Shown here in pieces: positions 24,691 to 36,194 of a stretch of 64,000 bases of DNA (position 1 is the first letter of the stretch; each line of letters opens with the position of its first letter). The DNA is taken from assembly GCF_963583255.1 (NCBI RefSeq), contig NC_084806.1:15666317-15730316 (forward strand), written 5' to 3'. A program made the position numbers and the translations under genes. Source of the stretch: Pyrus communis. Lineage: Eukaryota > Streptophyta > Magnoliopsida > Rosales > Rosaceae. Under the pieces are notes generated by a model that was not told the DNA's origin, ran no database searches, and saw nothing but the letters and a program-made list of their open reading frames with translations.

Positions 24691-25204
24691 GAGCAGTTAC
24701 ACCCCTAAAAAAATGTGCCAGCACCCAGCCCATTTAATCCACTTAGTGAACAGTGATAAACCCCAATGAACAGTAATAGGCCAAATGCATCTCCACCCCT
24801 AAAACTAAATAGCCTAGTCAATTTTATTAAAATATTATTAATTTTTATTATAAAATAATAATTTGACTTTTATTTTCTAACTTTTTAATAAAATAAAATA
24901 ATAATAATAAAATAGGCCAAATGCATCTCCACACCTCATATCCTTCAAATATTTTTAATTTCTGCATCTCCACACCTCTTCATTGTCCGCTTCATCCTCC
25001 CGTGGCTCCTTCCTTCCTAACACCTTTTCCCGCCTCGACCAGCTTTGCTCCTACAACAACTCCCTCTCTGGCGCAAAAAAAAAAAAAAAAAAAAAAAAGT
25101 GGCTAACGTAAGGTAAGCCGGGCCATAGCTTTGTCGATTCTGGGCTAGCTTGGAGACCAGCTTGGGCTGGGTGCCGGCCTAAAAAGTCCTCTGTGGAACT
25201 GCTC
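24691..25204. mobile_element. MITE with TAA target duplication
   Basis: The terminal inverted repeats are GAGCAGTTACAC and its near complement GTGGAACTGCTC, flanked by TAA on both sides (24688-24690 and 25205-25207). The 514-bp body has no coding capacity and contains AT-rich stretches and a 24-base A run. A 3-bp TAA/TTA duplication is typical of PIF/Harbinger-derived (Tourist-like) MITEs. Confidence 0.75.
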
Positions 25205-25419
25205 TAAGTACGGATGCATGTAGGAATATATTGTCACCAAAACCTGGCTACAGTAAACTCAGTGGGGCATACCTGTAGTCTAGGGAGAAAATTTTGAGTT
25301 GATTAAGAATGTTGATGTTTCACATCTTTAGGATGATCATTAACATAAACAAGGGTAGAATTAGCCCAATGTTGGTGGCTTATCAAAACTGCATCAGGTT
25401 AGCGAATATCCAATGAAAA

Positions 25420-26860
25420 AGTGCTCCTGTTTGTAGGAAAAAAAAGTACATTAAGGTCATGCGAGTATACTTTAAGATACTCTCCCTAAGTTTAACAAAA
25501 CTCCCATTAAGAACTATAAACATTTCAAATGAGATAGGTCATACTATCCAATAACTTAGGAAGTTTTTTACAATAAACACCTACAGTAACTTCGTGAAGA
25601 GATCATCAAGGTGGACTGAATATGCTTGACTTCAATCTTCTAATGCTTTGCAGATGAGTGAAGGACTTCAGCGTGCAATATGCTTGGTGTTGACTTTTTG
25701 GATTGCCTGTTTGCTACAAGTGACATTAAATTCATGGATCTTGTTGGAATCCAACAATAGATGAAAATCCATAAGTGCTTTGAATATGCTCAACAAGAGC
25801 TCTCAACCATGTCTCTCACGTGTAGCGTAGTGAGGTGCAGTGAGCTTGGCATAAATCGAAGACATTGCAACTAGGAATGTGGACCTCTAAGATATTATGG
25901 TATTCCCTATTAGTAAAGACATAACCATCTGGGAATGTGCCTTGTGCAGGTTTGACAAGGAACTGGTGCCAACATAGTAAACAAAGCAAGCTTCATTTTG
26001 AGGATCAGGTGTGTTGGATCAGCTGGAAATGAATAAGGATAAGCCAAATCCACAGTACCTTTAAGGTAGCAGAATAATAACTTTAATGTCAATTTAGCGG
26101 GAGCGTGTAGGCGCAGTGTTGTATCTTTACCAATAAATCAACAACGAAGGAGATGTTCTGCCTAATGTAATGAGCTAAGAACAAACAAAAATTGAACTTA
26201 AATAAGGAACTTTGGGTTCCAAAACCTCTACAAGGTCTCATTTGCATCTAACATATGGTTGATCATGGTATACCTAAAGGCAACACCTTTTAAGTGTGGT
26301 TTGACAGGTGAACCATAATACCTATCAGAACAATGCTTAAACTTCAGGTCAAGACATGAATGATTTTTTCTAAGATACTTCATCTCAAATTTCAAGACAT
26401 GAATGATTTTTTCTAAGATACTTCATCTCAAATTTCAACTTAATGTGTGAGACAATTTATTAAACTCTTCTTGAGTGTTAGTGAGATTCATGTCATTGAC
26501 ATAGACTGCAACTCTAGCAAATTCGAAATACTTCTTAGTTAACATGCATGGGACATAGTTTATTCACATATCCATGACTAATTAAATAATCACTTAGATG
26601 ATCTACTTGGATTGTTTCAATCCATAGAGTGAACGCCTCATTTAAATTGAGAGAGTATTCCATGGTTTGAAACTATTTGAACCAGTCCATGTAATTCTTC
26701 AAAAACTTACATGTAAATCTCATTTTGGTCATGTCCTCATCATATATATCATCACCAAACCTATATCAATGCAACATTGTAGAGGACAAAATTAACCAGC
26801 GTATAAATGAATATAGCTATCACAAAACTTGAAACTAAAAGTGCTTCACACCTCCGTCTT
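25420..26860 (-). pseudogene. Decayed Ty1/copia pol fragment (RT to RNase H)
   Basis: The minus strand carries degenerate copia pol. From right to left I read an RT active-site region FARVAVYVNDMNL at about 26520, where the usual YVDD is YVND. A VEVLEPKVPYLSS segment follows near 26230, then LLPLKGTVDLAYPYS near 26050 (usual YLKGTxDLGL). Last comes an NTKHI and DLFTKLL tail near 25590-25680. Many stops and frameshifts interrupt it. LTRs and the gag/protease/integrase part are not recognisable. Confidence 0.75.
26351..26436. repeat. Perfect 43-bp tandem duplication
   Basis: Two identical 43-bp copies (26351-26393 and 26394-26436) begin AAGACATGAATGATTTTTTC. They lie inside the decayed copia pol fragment. 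Confidence 0.95.
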
Positions 26861-27288
26861 TCTATTCCAAAGTCATTGCAAAAGCCAAACCAACTCCACT
26901 AGCATCCAAAAATTAGTCTTCATGTATGCCAAGTTTATCAATTTGAATATATGTGTTTCTCTTTTAAATTTCATACAAATAGAAACATGCCTCATGCACA
27001 TGTTCCACAAAAGTGGCATCGACCCCTTCCTCAATTTATCTTTTCATCATGTCAATGTGGTCGACAACGAATGCTTAATTATGATGTTCTTTGGTTTTGG
27101 AAAAATTATGCAGCTTGAAGTGATTTTGATTATGTCATATATTTTTGTGTACGTATAGATTTTCCTCGGAATCTATGATTTTGTTTTCAATATTTCACTG
27201 AAGCGTTACGTACTATAGCAACTCATCACCGAAAACATTTGAAACAAATTCTCTGTTGAATGCGTGGGGAGGAGTATAATAAGCACTC

Positions 27289-28431
27289 TGTTCGGGCTAG
27301 ATTCGTCCCTCGCACAGTTCCCAGGTGTCTTGCTTGTCGGGCAAGGTTTGCTGCTTGGTGTGTTGCAATATAAGTTTGCTATTAGTTTGAATGGAGCCTT
27401 TATGGGGCCTTTGTTGGGCCTTGAGGCTCATAATCAAAACTAATATGGATTTGAGCGTGCCACTGTTATCTTTGTATAACAAATTGTTCTTTTTGGTTAT
27501 TAACTGGGTTAATTATGTGCACCACAGGTTACTTGGACTTCTTGATCTTACTGGATTGTTACAGATGGGTTAATTTTGTATAAGGTTCTTTTCTTGCCTT
27601 GTAAATAAGGACTTTTACTCATAATATTATGTGTCCAGATAAAGGGAGTTCAGGGCCCTTCCAACTATTTCTTTGATTATCGTTAACACTAAAGAAGCAA
27701 GGTTAATTAGTTTAGCTAGATTAATAACAATGAACTTTGAAAAACAGTTGAAAGTGGTTTAAAACACAAAGAAAGATGCATTAAACAACATATCTACTTT
27801 ATGTAAGCACAAATAAAAGAGATTCGGGCAAGATTATAACCTTGTTAGGCAAGGTTCAACTTCTTGTGACCACTTCTCTTTGTGTTTTACAAGGGTTGTA
27901 ATATTTGGGGAATGAAAGGTAAAATGAGTTTACAAAAGGGATTCGATACTACAACGCTGGGGAAAATTAGCAGAGCTTCTAAAACTTGACAAAAGATGAC
28001 TTTCTATGGTGAATCTATGACTAAAAGAGTAGAGTTTGGACAAACTAAAGCTTTCTGGTTTCTGACTTTTCTGAGAGCAAAGTGGGATGTCTTTTGGTTG
28101 ATTGGTTAAGTGTCATTGTCTTTGGTAGCCCTTGCTGCTTTTATAGACTTTTTAGCCCGACTGTCCAAGCTTTGCCTTTTAGTGATGGCCTCCGGAACGT
28201 GACGAGTCACCACTTATTTACCTATCCATACCCTCGAAAAGTACTTTTTTGTTGGGATGAGCTGCCCTTCTGAGTGTCACTTTTCTCATAGGCCTATTGC
28301 CTATTCCTTGGCAAAAATGATTTTTAATTCCTCATAGGTTGTCGACTTGTCCTAGCCCAATTCTCCATTTGCTTTTTGTGTTCTTGGGCCTTCACTCTCA
28401 CTAAGCCTAGCATTAAATATCCACTCAAACA
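27289..28431 (-). repeat. 3' LTR of the Tat element
   Basis: This 1143-bp LTR matches 44091-45219 (1129 bp) along its length. The two differ by many substitutions and small indels, densest near the TGTT end, so the insertion is not recent. A purine-rich tract AAATGGGGCAC (minus strand, 28442-28432) adjoins it. Confidence 0.9.
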
Positions 28432-28727
28432 GTGCCCCATTTAATCATTGTCAAGTTTGCTAATCAAGACATTGATAATGATTAAAATAAATTGCATGCT
28501 GAAATTGGGTATTAGCGCCACTTAATTACTCGTTTTAAACAAACGTTTGCCCTAACCCACAATTTCCAAAGTTAACTGCCTACCCGTTAAATAACTTCCA
28601 TTTCACTTTTCTCGGCCACCTTCTTCAGTAAACTTGACTTTCTAAGTTTCCCAAATCTCTTGAATTTTGAGCCTTTCCTTGCCTTAATTTCCAACCACTC
28701 TTTCACCTTTTTCTCTTAAACTCAACA

Positions 28728-31700
28728 ATGGCCCTAAATTGCGCCCTGCATGCGAGTCTGGAGAAGGAATCGTCACTTTGCGCCATCGGGTCAATGGCCT
28801 TCATCAACTTCGGGCTGGCCTCAATCTATTTATTTTCTTTGAGGAAGAGGGCATACACTCACTAGGGCCTGTTTGGACTACCCAAGTCCCTGTTACAGTG
28901 GAGAATAACATGCCCACTGCCAACTGGTTCACTCCCAATCCTTACACTGCAGAAGTTGGAATTTCTGCCTCAAAGTGGTCCAATTTCAAGAGGGCTTTTC
29001 CCTTACTGAAGGATGAAGCCTAGTCCAAGTAGGTGGATGAATTAGAGCCTATCTGGAAGTAGAAATAGATGGCAAATGGAATCTATGAGCTCATTATGAT
29101 GTCTAAAACCACTATCCCCATTGATAGAGATTTTTTTACCTGCAAAAGTAGGGATAAAACACTTAAAATACTTGCAAGAGTACAAGGTAATTGTAGTATA
29201 GATGGCTTTAGCAAGGTCGTTCTTCACAGGGAATGAATGAATAATTTGTATCAAATCAAATCTTAATTAATTACTTGAAACAAAGTTTGAGAAAAAGTTG
29301 ATTTTTTTTTTAATTTCAAATAATAAAAACGAATTTAATAGAAAATAATTAAATAAAGTGATAAAATAAAATAAACTAAAAGAAAATAGTTTTTGAAAAT
29401 TAAATTGTAAAAGCCTAGGGTTCCGCCGTCACCTTAATAATCCTATGTAGTTCTTGCAATTACGTATGAATTACACATGCATATTTTGAAGGTTAGGTTT
29501 TCTTAATATATGCCTACTTGGACCCCCAACATAGAGCGTATATCAAACATGCAATCCCTCTGTGGTATTCAGATCAAATCTAAACATGCATGACTCATTA
29601 AGCTTTGTGAAACCTTTTGAAAAACCATACAACCCTTAAGGCGTGATATTCATCCTAAGTGAACTTGCACTTATTAATCACAAGAAGCCTTCATCAATTT
29701 CAGGGACCGACCTTTGACCAAAATTGCATCAATTACTTTTCTAAAGATCCTAATGGTAGCTAAGGATTAAGACAATTAGATAGTTTAAATCGGTGATTAA
29801 TAATTAAAAACTTACATGCTAAGCAAATTGAAAAGAAACTGCATATTCTTGCTAAGGCTCATGGTCTAACCCTAAAAAATGGAAATTAGTTATTAACAAT
29901 CATAAAACAAAATATTATTAAAAATAAGGATAGAAAACGCCTTGAAAATAAATTTGAATCCAAAAGCTCTCTAAAGTGTGCGTGCGTTCTCTTCTTTCTC
30001 CTGTCTTCTCTAAAAAACCCTAATGGCTAAAATGCCTTATTTATACTTCTAGAAAATAAAACCCTACCTAGAAAAGGTCTTAGAATAAAACTAGGAAACC
30101 AAATAAATTAAAATAAATTAGGAAACATAATCCTAAATTGACTAGTAAAATTCGCCCAAAATCTGCATAGTCTCAAAATAGCCACGTTTCTGGATCTTCA
30201 GGGCTCCAAAACAGGCCCAAAATGGCTAGAATTAAAGATTGAGATGTCCCGAACATAATTGTAGAATGCCTCGAACCCAAAAGATATCATCTTGGATACC
30301 AAAAAGCCCAAAGAAACCCAAAACGGCATTTTGACAGCATTGCACGCTGCTCCTTTAGTTCATCACCATAAATAAACAGCTCAGTATAAAATTATGAAAC
30401 TTTGAGATGACCAATTCAATAGAGTCACGAACATCTTCCAATTGGAATCACTCCAAAATTCATCCGTTTGACTACTTTTTGATCCAGAGGAAGTCGAATG
30501 TCCTACATTAAGAATATAAACAAAGTATCAAAATTCTCACAAAATAACCAATAAATTAATACTAAGAATAGGGTAAAATATATAGTATAAAATCTACTCA
30601 TCACCCATCAAGTGCGAGCTTCTCTCAACAGCTCTTCTCTTCTAGAACATAGGGATGAACACTTACGATTTCAGAGTGGGCTTTATAACTCCCACCATTC
30701 TGGATATGGCTCATGTTTTTGGTCTGAGGCCATCGAACAGATGTGTAGACATTACACATGACTAGTCATCCCCTTCTCGTCCTACTGCTGAAGGCTCAGA
30801 TGCCTCACAGTCCATCACTAGCTTGGAGTACAACCCCACTACCTTTAAGAGTTATGAGACCTCCTTCGCAGGCTTCATTCCATTTGCCAAGAAGATGTTC
30901 AACCTACCTTCTCCCACTGCTGACCCAGCTCAGGAACACATGTACTTTCTCCTCTATTGGTTGAATAAGTATGTGTTCCCTAATAAATCCCAATAAGTGA
31001 AGCTGGACTGGGTCTTTCTGGTGAAGGCGCTGCATTCATTGGATGATGTCGCCACCGGTCCCTTCATCCTGGCATATCTCTATCATCTTCTTTACGAGAT
31101 GACAAGGGACCAACCATTCAAGGCAAATGTTAATGTTAATAGAGCTACTTGGATGGTGCAGCTCTAGCTTCAATGGTACTTCCTATAATTTCGGGCTACC
31201 AACTTGGAGTTCTCAGAAGGAGTAGCTCCTGCCCGAATCTTGGAAGAGATGCCATCCACTAATCACTTTACCTTAGCCTGCCTCTACTTCTTCAGAATTT
31301 GTAGGACTCAGGTTGATTTGAAGTAGGGTGTCTCTGTGCTTAAAAGGTTCCCTTGGTTCTCGGACAAACTCTTCTAGGATTCTTTTGGGAAGAATGCCAA
31401 CAGCTTATGTAAGGAGAAATTTATTAGCTGCATCCAACAGAGGGACTTGGCTTGGGGAGTCCGAAGCGACCGAGGGGGCTAGAGGTTTACCACTCCAATT
31501 TCTGTGGTAGTCAACTGGAGTTTAGGCACGCAATCTCAGTCCATTTCTTCGACTCTGTCCAGTGTGAAACTTCCTATCGCCTCGGCTCTTTTTCTAAGGC
31601 TACATTTCGGGCAAGCAAGCACAGCTTGGAAGTGATGAGCAAGATAGCTCACAAGCCCACAACCCTTAACTTTGAGTGTACATCTCTGTTCATCACTTAG

Positions 31701-34110
31701 TAGGAGGCCAAGTGGTCTAGGAAGTATGATGGCGATCTCAGAGAAGCCCATAATAGGATCTTCAAGCAGGTATTCTTTAAGTCTATTCCTAAGAAAGAAG
31801 AATTTGAAAGTTGAAATGAGGCCATCAACTGGAAAAACCAGCTTCTGCTCATAGGTAACCTATATTGCTGCCTCTTTCTTTACTTTATATTTTCAAAGTT
31901 TGTGATTGCTAATTCTTTTCTTGATCTTACATCCCAAGGTAATCTTGATGAAGTGGTTGTTGGGCTAAAAGAAGAGGTCGTTGATGCCTTAGTTCTTCAG
32001 GAAGCGGCTGCAGAAACAGCTAAGCAAGAAGCAGGCTCTAGCCATGTTCCTAAGAATGTTAGGGACATTTATGTAATGTTCAGTGAGTTAGAGACGAAAG
32101 CTAGGCCCGAAGCAGAGACCAGGGTTCCTCATCGCGCAAGGTCTGTTGTTGTGGAATCTTCCGACTCTGAGCCCAAGGTAAGGCCTCAAGCTAGACTCAA
32201 TCTCCCTACTCCAAGAGCCATTCCTACCAAGAAAAGAACCAGGTCTCAAACCTCTCAAGCCTCCAGATCTCTTCATGCTCTTCTAATTTAAGCGGGCATG
32301 AAAAAACAAAAGTCTACCAAGAACTGATCTAAACTTGGTTTTCTTTATTCAATTTTATCTCTTTAAATTTTGAGCTAATCCTGTATTTTCTTGTAATTAG
32401 AACCTGTTATCAGCAAAAAGCTCGGTCATTCTCCTCAGGAGATGCCAGCAAGTGAGGAAGGGCAACAAAGTGACAAAGAGGTCATTGCCAAGATTTTGGA
32501 GAAGTTGAAGGTAGCATTTTTAAACTTTTAGTACTTGGTTAATTATGAAGTCCCTTTCTTGTATTCAACTAGTTTCTGTTGCTTTTTATCATAGGCTTCC
32601 AAAGTAGAAGAAACTTTTCAAACTGAGCCTTCTTCACTTCTACCCCAACCCGTGCATCTTTTTCCTTTTTGGGCTGAGCCTTTAGAGGTAAAATTCTTTT
32701 TCTCAAAACTTGTCAACCTTATATTTCTAAGTCTTTAGGTGTTAACTTTACTTCTACAATTTCCCAAGCAAGGGGAAGCGCCCCAGCACCTTAGGTCGGG
32801 CAAGAACCAGTTACTTCTTCTTCTTCTATTCCTCCAGCAATAGTAGTGATTCCTACCTTTCATTTCAACCCAATAACTGGAGAAAAGCTTCACTTCGTAG
32901 AAGATGACAGCGCCTCTATAAGTTTTCTTTCCTTAAGCCATTTTTTAAGCTTTTCTCAATGTCCTTTCACTTTGAATTTATGCTTTGTATTTTGTCTTTG
33001 CCAATTTTTTCCCTTGCCAAAGACTACCACTCAACCAACATTAGCCGCTGAAGAGCCTATAGTCCCTGAGATACTAGTTATCTCAGAGGTGACTAGTCCC
33101 AAGGCTATTCCTGCCTCTACTTAGACAAGCCAACCAACTCCCTCCAAGGTAGCTGCAACAACACATCTTTCCTCCCAAAGCACAAGGCTACTCTCAGGTA
33201 CAAACATGCTTGTAATCTTGTCTTTTCCTCATTCTGGTTCATACTGGCCCATTAACTTGTCTTTTTTATGTTTTGACAGGTCTCTGGTGAAGGCTCGGGC
33301 AAGTCTTCTTAGCCCGCTGTGAGTAGGGTAGTCATTCTTCAGCCTCCGTGAGCTTCTAGAATCTCAGGGATCCTAATCCCTTAGCCTAAAAAGAATGCTG
33401 CTGTTAAGTCATCCCCTTCCATATTTGTAGATACTACCTTTGATAGTGCTGGTGTGATGCCTCATCCTATAGCTTCTCTGTCAGCTACAACCTCTTTGGC
33501 CGAGTTAGTAAAAGAGTTCAGGAAAATTAGGACAAAGCTGAGATCCTCAAGGTACCCTTCTGAGTCTCAGCACCTTCAAGATCAAACGTAGGGTCTTTAG
33601 AGAATGGATGTATGAGGACTTCTCTGCCTCATTCAGCCTCAAAACTCTTCAAGATGCTGAGAGAGCTCTCACTGACTTATACCAAACCCAACAGATGACG
33701 AAGGTGCAATATGTGTCTTTCTTCTCCTTCTTCGAAAATCTGAAGACTTTGAGGGATCAACATCTTAAGGCCGAGAGACAAGTGAATAGAGTGAGGTGAT
33801 ACAAGAAGAATCACACCGGGACCTCAACTACTCTGCATCAGCTAGTGGAAGAAGGCTCAGCCATGGATGATCGAATAATGGTGGTAGCTGCGGAGATCTA
33901 GAAGCTGGAATAATAACTCTCTGTTTTGAAGGCTGAGCATATAACCCTTTCCAGCAAGCTTTACAAGAAAATTGAGGAAATGAAGAAAGTCAACCATGAA
34001 ATGGATGAGTTTGAAGCTCAATTAGCCAACATCAATATAGCCTTAGAAGAGCTGAGTCGCATTTTCACCATCATGCATACTTATCATTCCAGGATAGCTG
34101 ATTAGCTAAA
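28728..34110 (+). pseudogene. Antisense plant-mobile-domain-like ORF in Tat element
   Basis: On the strand opposite to gag-pol a degraded, intron-containing gene can be followed. It starts near the ATG at 28728 and includes WFTPNPYTAEVGISASKW. It is cut by the 29122-30603 insertion and resumes exactly in frame with IKCELLSTALLF. Next come FITPTILDMAHVFGLRPS and SYETSFAGFIPFAKKMF, blocks that resemble the aminotransferase-like plant mobile domain. Further on are HMYFLLYWLNKYVFPNK, SLDDVATGPFILAYLYHLLY and PWFSDKLF. Introns are suggested at 32511-32594 and 32688-32768 by GT and AG borders and T-rich interiors. The 3' part (33600-34100) is rich in Leu, Glu and Lys and predicts a coiled coil. Several stops and frame changes make it non-functional here. 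Such antisense ORFs have been reported in Tat-lineage elements; their function is not known. Confidence 0.6.
29122..30603 (-). mobile_element. Solo-LTR-like insertion (CCCAT duplication)
   Basis: The element starts TGATAGAG and ends CTCATCA and is flanked by CCCAT on both sides (29117-29121 and 30604-30608). Removing it with one CCCAT restores the reading frame of the surrounding antisense ORF. It has no coding capacity. On the minus strand a TATAAATA box lies at 30045-30038, about 558 bp from the TGATGAG end. Ends TG and CA, a 5-bp duplication and a promoter in that orientation point to a solo LTR. Confidence 0.85.
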
Positions 34111-34439
34111 GATGTAAACCTGTTAGGCTAGGGCCTCTGTACTTCTCCCAATTATTGAATGAAAAGATTTCTCATTGCTTCACTAGCTTCCTTACTTATA
34201 TATTTTTCACTAACATCAACAACTGCTTCAAACATACAAAAAATGCCCTCATTTTTCCTCTAATTATTAAACTTCACTAATATAACAGTTTCTATCATCC
34301 CAAAAAGTTGGGTGGTATTTCTTTAGAAATTTAGTATTGGTTGGATGTTTCTGTAAGTCTCTCTCTAAATCTGCCAAGTAATACCCCCTCTATCTAATAT
34401 TTTTGTAATTGTAAATAGGCCTTCCCAAGTGGGACTCCA

Positions 34440-35444
34440 CTACCCAAAATCTCTAACTTGAGCTTCCAAGGGCAGAACTGCTTTCCATACCAGTTCTTAT
34501 TCTTTGAAAGTCTTCAGCCTTACCCTCTTGTTGTAGGCTCAGGCAACAACCTTTTTCTTTTCCTGGATCTTGTTTAGGGCTTTAATTCAGCCAACATCTA
34601 AATCTTCAATTCCTTAACATATGGCCTGAATGAACTCATCACTATGTAGACCAAATTGGTTCTGAAGCCTTACATAACTCACATTGATCTCTATAAGGAG
34701 CATTGCATCTTGCCCAAATGTCAATGCATAAGGAGTGGTCCCAGTTCCTGCTCTTTTTGAGGTTCTGTAAGCCCAAAGAGTATCTCCCAACTTCTCATGC
34801 CACATTTCTAGGCTATATGCCACCATTCTTTTAATGATGTTCACCAATATCTTGTTGCTAACTTCTGCTTGACCATTAGACTGGGGATAATAAAGGCTAG
34901 ACTGGATCATCTTTATCTTGAACTTAGTTGTTAACTCTTCTACTTCTTTTGAGATAAATGATGGCCCTCTGTCTATAACAATCGTTTCAGGCACCCTATA
35001 CATATGTATGATTTTGGTCTTAATGAACCTATTCACAGTAGCTGAATCAATGGTCCTCACAATTGAAGCCTCAACCCATTTAGTGGACTAGTCAGTCGTC
35101 ACAATAATGAATGTGTGTCCCTTGTTGGAAGCTGGGTATATTTACTCGATAAAGTTCATGGCCCACCCTCTGAAAGGCTATGACTTTATTACTGGATTCA
35201 AGGGCACTGATGGTGTGTGCTGGAGAGGTCCATGTCTTTGACATTCTTCATATCCTCTAGCATAAGCTTTACAATCTTCCTCCATGTCAGGCCAGAAGTA
35301 ACCATATCTTCTCAGCAACCATCGCATCTTTGTCTCGGCTTGGTGTGCTCCACAAATGCCTTCATGCACCTTAGTCATCACCATCATTGATTTCTCCAAA
35401 CCCAAGCATTTTAACAAAAGTCCATTTGGAGCCTTTCTCAGCAA
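34440..35444 (-). pseudogene. Tat element integrase
   Basis: The minus-strand frames show the zinc-binding part, KVHEGICGAHQAETKMRWLL, followed by two Cys in GYEECQRHG. The catalytic core has FIIVTTD, VIDRGPSF and NGQAEVSNK, giving the D, D and E of the integrase triad. PYALTFGQDA is the usual end of the core. Stops separate the pieces (for example directly after VTTD and after FIE), so the enzyme is dead. Confidence 0.85.
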
Positions 35445-35453
35445 AGTTTTATC

Positions 35454-36060
35454 CTACATAACAAACTTAGTTGCCTGTCGTTTGATCTTCTTACTGGTGG
35501 GAAGAGAAGGGTCCTTCAAGTACTGAATGATAGATGTTCTCCAGTCCTCTATCTTAGGCTCTTTAGTCATTACATCTAGGTTAAATCCTTTCTCAAAGAT
35601 AGAGGGAAGATTTTTCCTTTGGATCTTTACTTTCATCTCAAGCCATCTCTCTTGAACCTGTGCTCCAGAAGCCTTCTGTGCCAATTCATTGGCAATCACA
35701 TTTGTTTATATGGAAATATGGTTAATTGTTATTTCATTACCCCAATAATCTAATAATTGAGTAGCTGCCAAGTAATACCCTACTATTGTGATATGTCTAC
35801 ACTTGCACTCTCTATTTAATTGATTAATCACCAACTCAGAATCACCATACACTTCTACTTCAGCTGCCCCCAACTCTATTAGAATCTCTAAGCCAATAAT
35901 CAGTTCCTCATATTCTGCCTTATTGTTAGTAGTATCCTTATAATCCAGAAAGAATAAGTAGTAATGCTAATTCCTCTTCGGATCAATGATGACAAGTCCA
36001 GCTTCTGCAACATGTTGTGTCCAAGATCCATCGAAATATAACCTTCAAGGAATGATTCAT
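35454..36060 (-). pseudogene. Second, archaeal-type RNase H of the Tat element
   Basis: The minus strand reads NNKAEYEELIIGLEILIELG, then VEVYGDSELVINQLN and ANELAQKASG. These are the acidic-residue blocks of the archaeal-type RNase H found after the ordinary RNase H in Tat-lineage gypsy elements. The Glu in AEYE and the Asp in GDSE are preserved, but the usual Asp in ADALA is Asn-Glu (ANELA). In-frame stops are present near 35970 and 35702. Confidence 0.75.
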
Positions 36061-36194
36061 AAGTTAGTTATTCTTTTTACTTTTTGCTAAATTCATTCCT
36101 CCTTGCCCAAATGAACTTTACTAGGTGGGATCCAGAGGCTAGCCACTTCCAAAGTTCTGGGGATGTTGACAAGTTCTTCCTTGGATTCTTGGTG

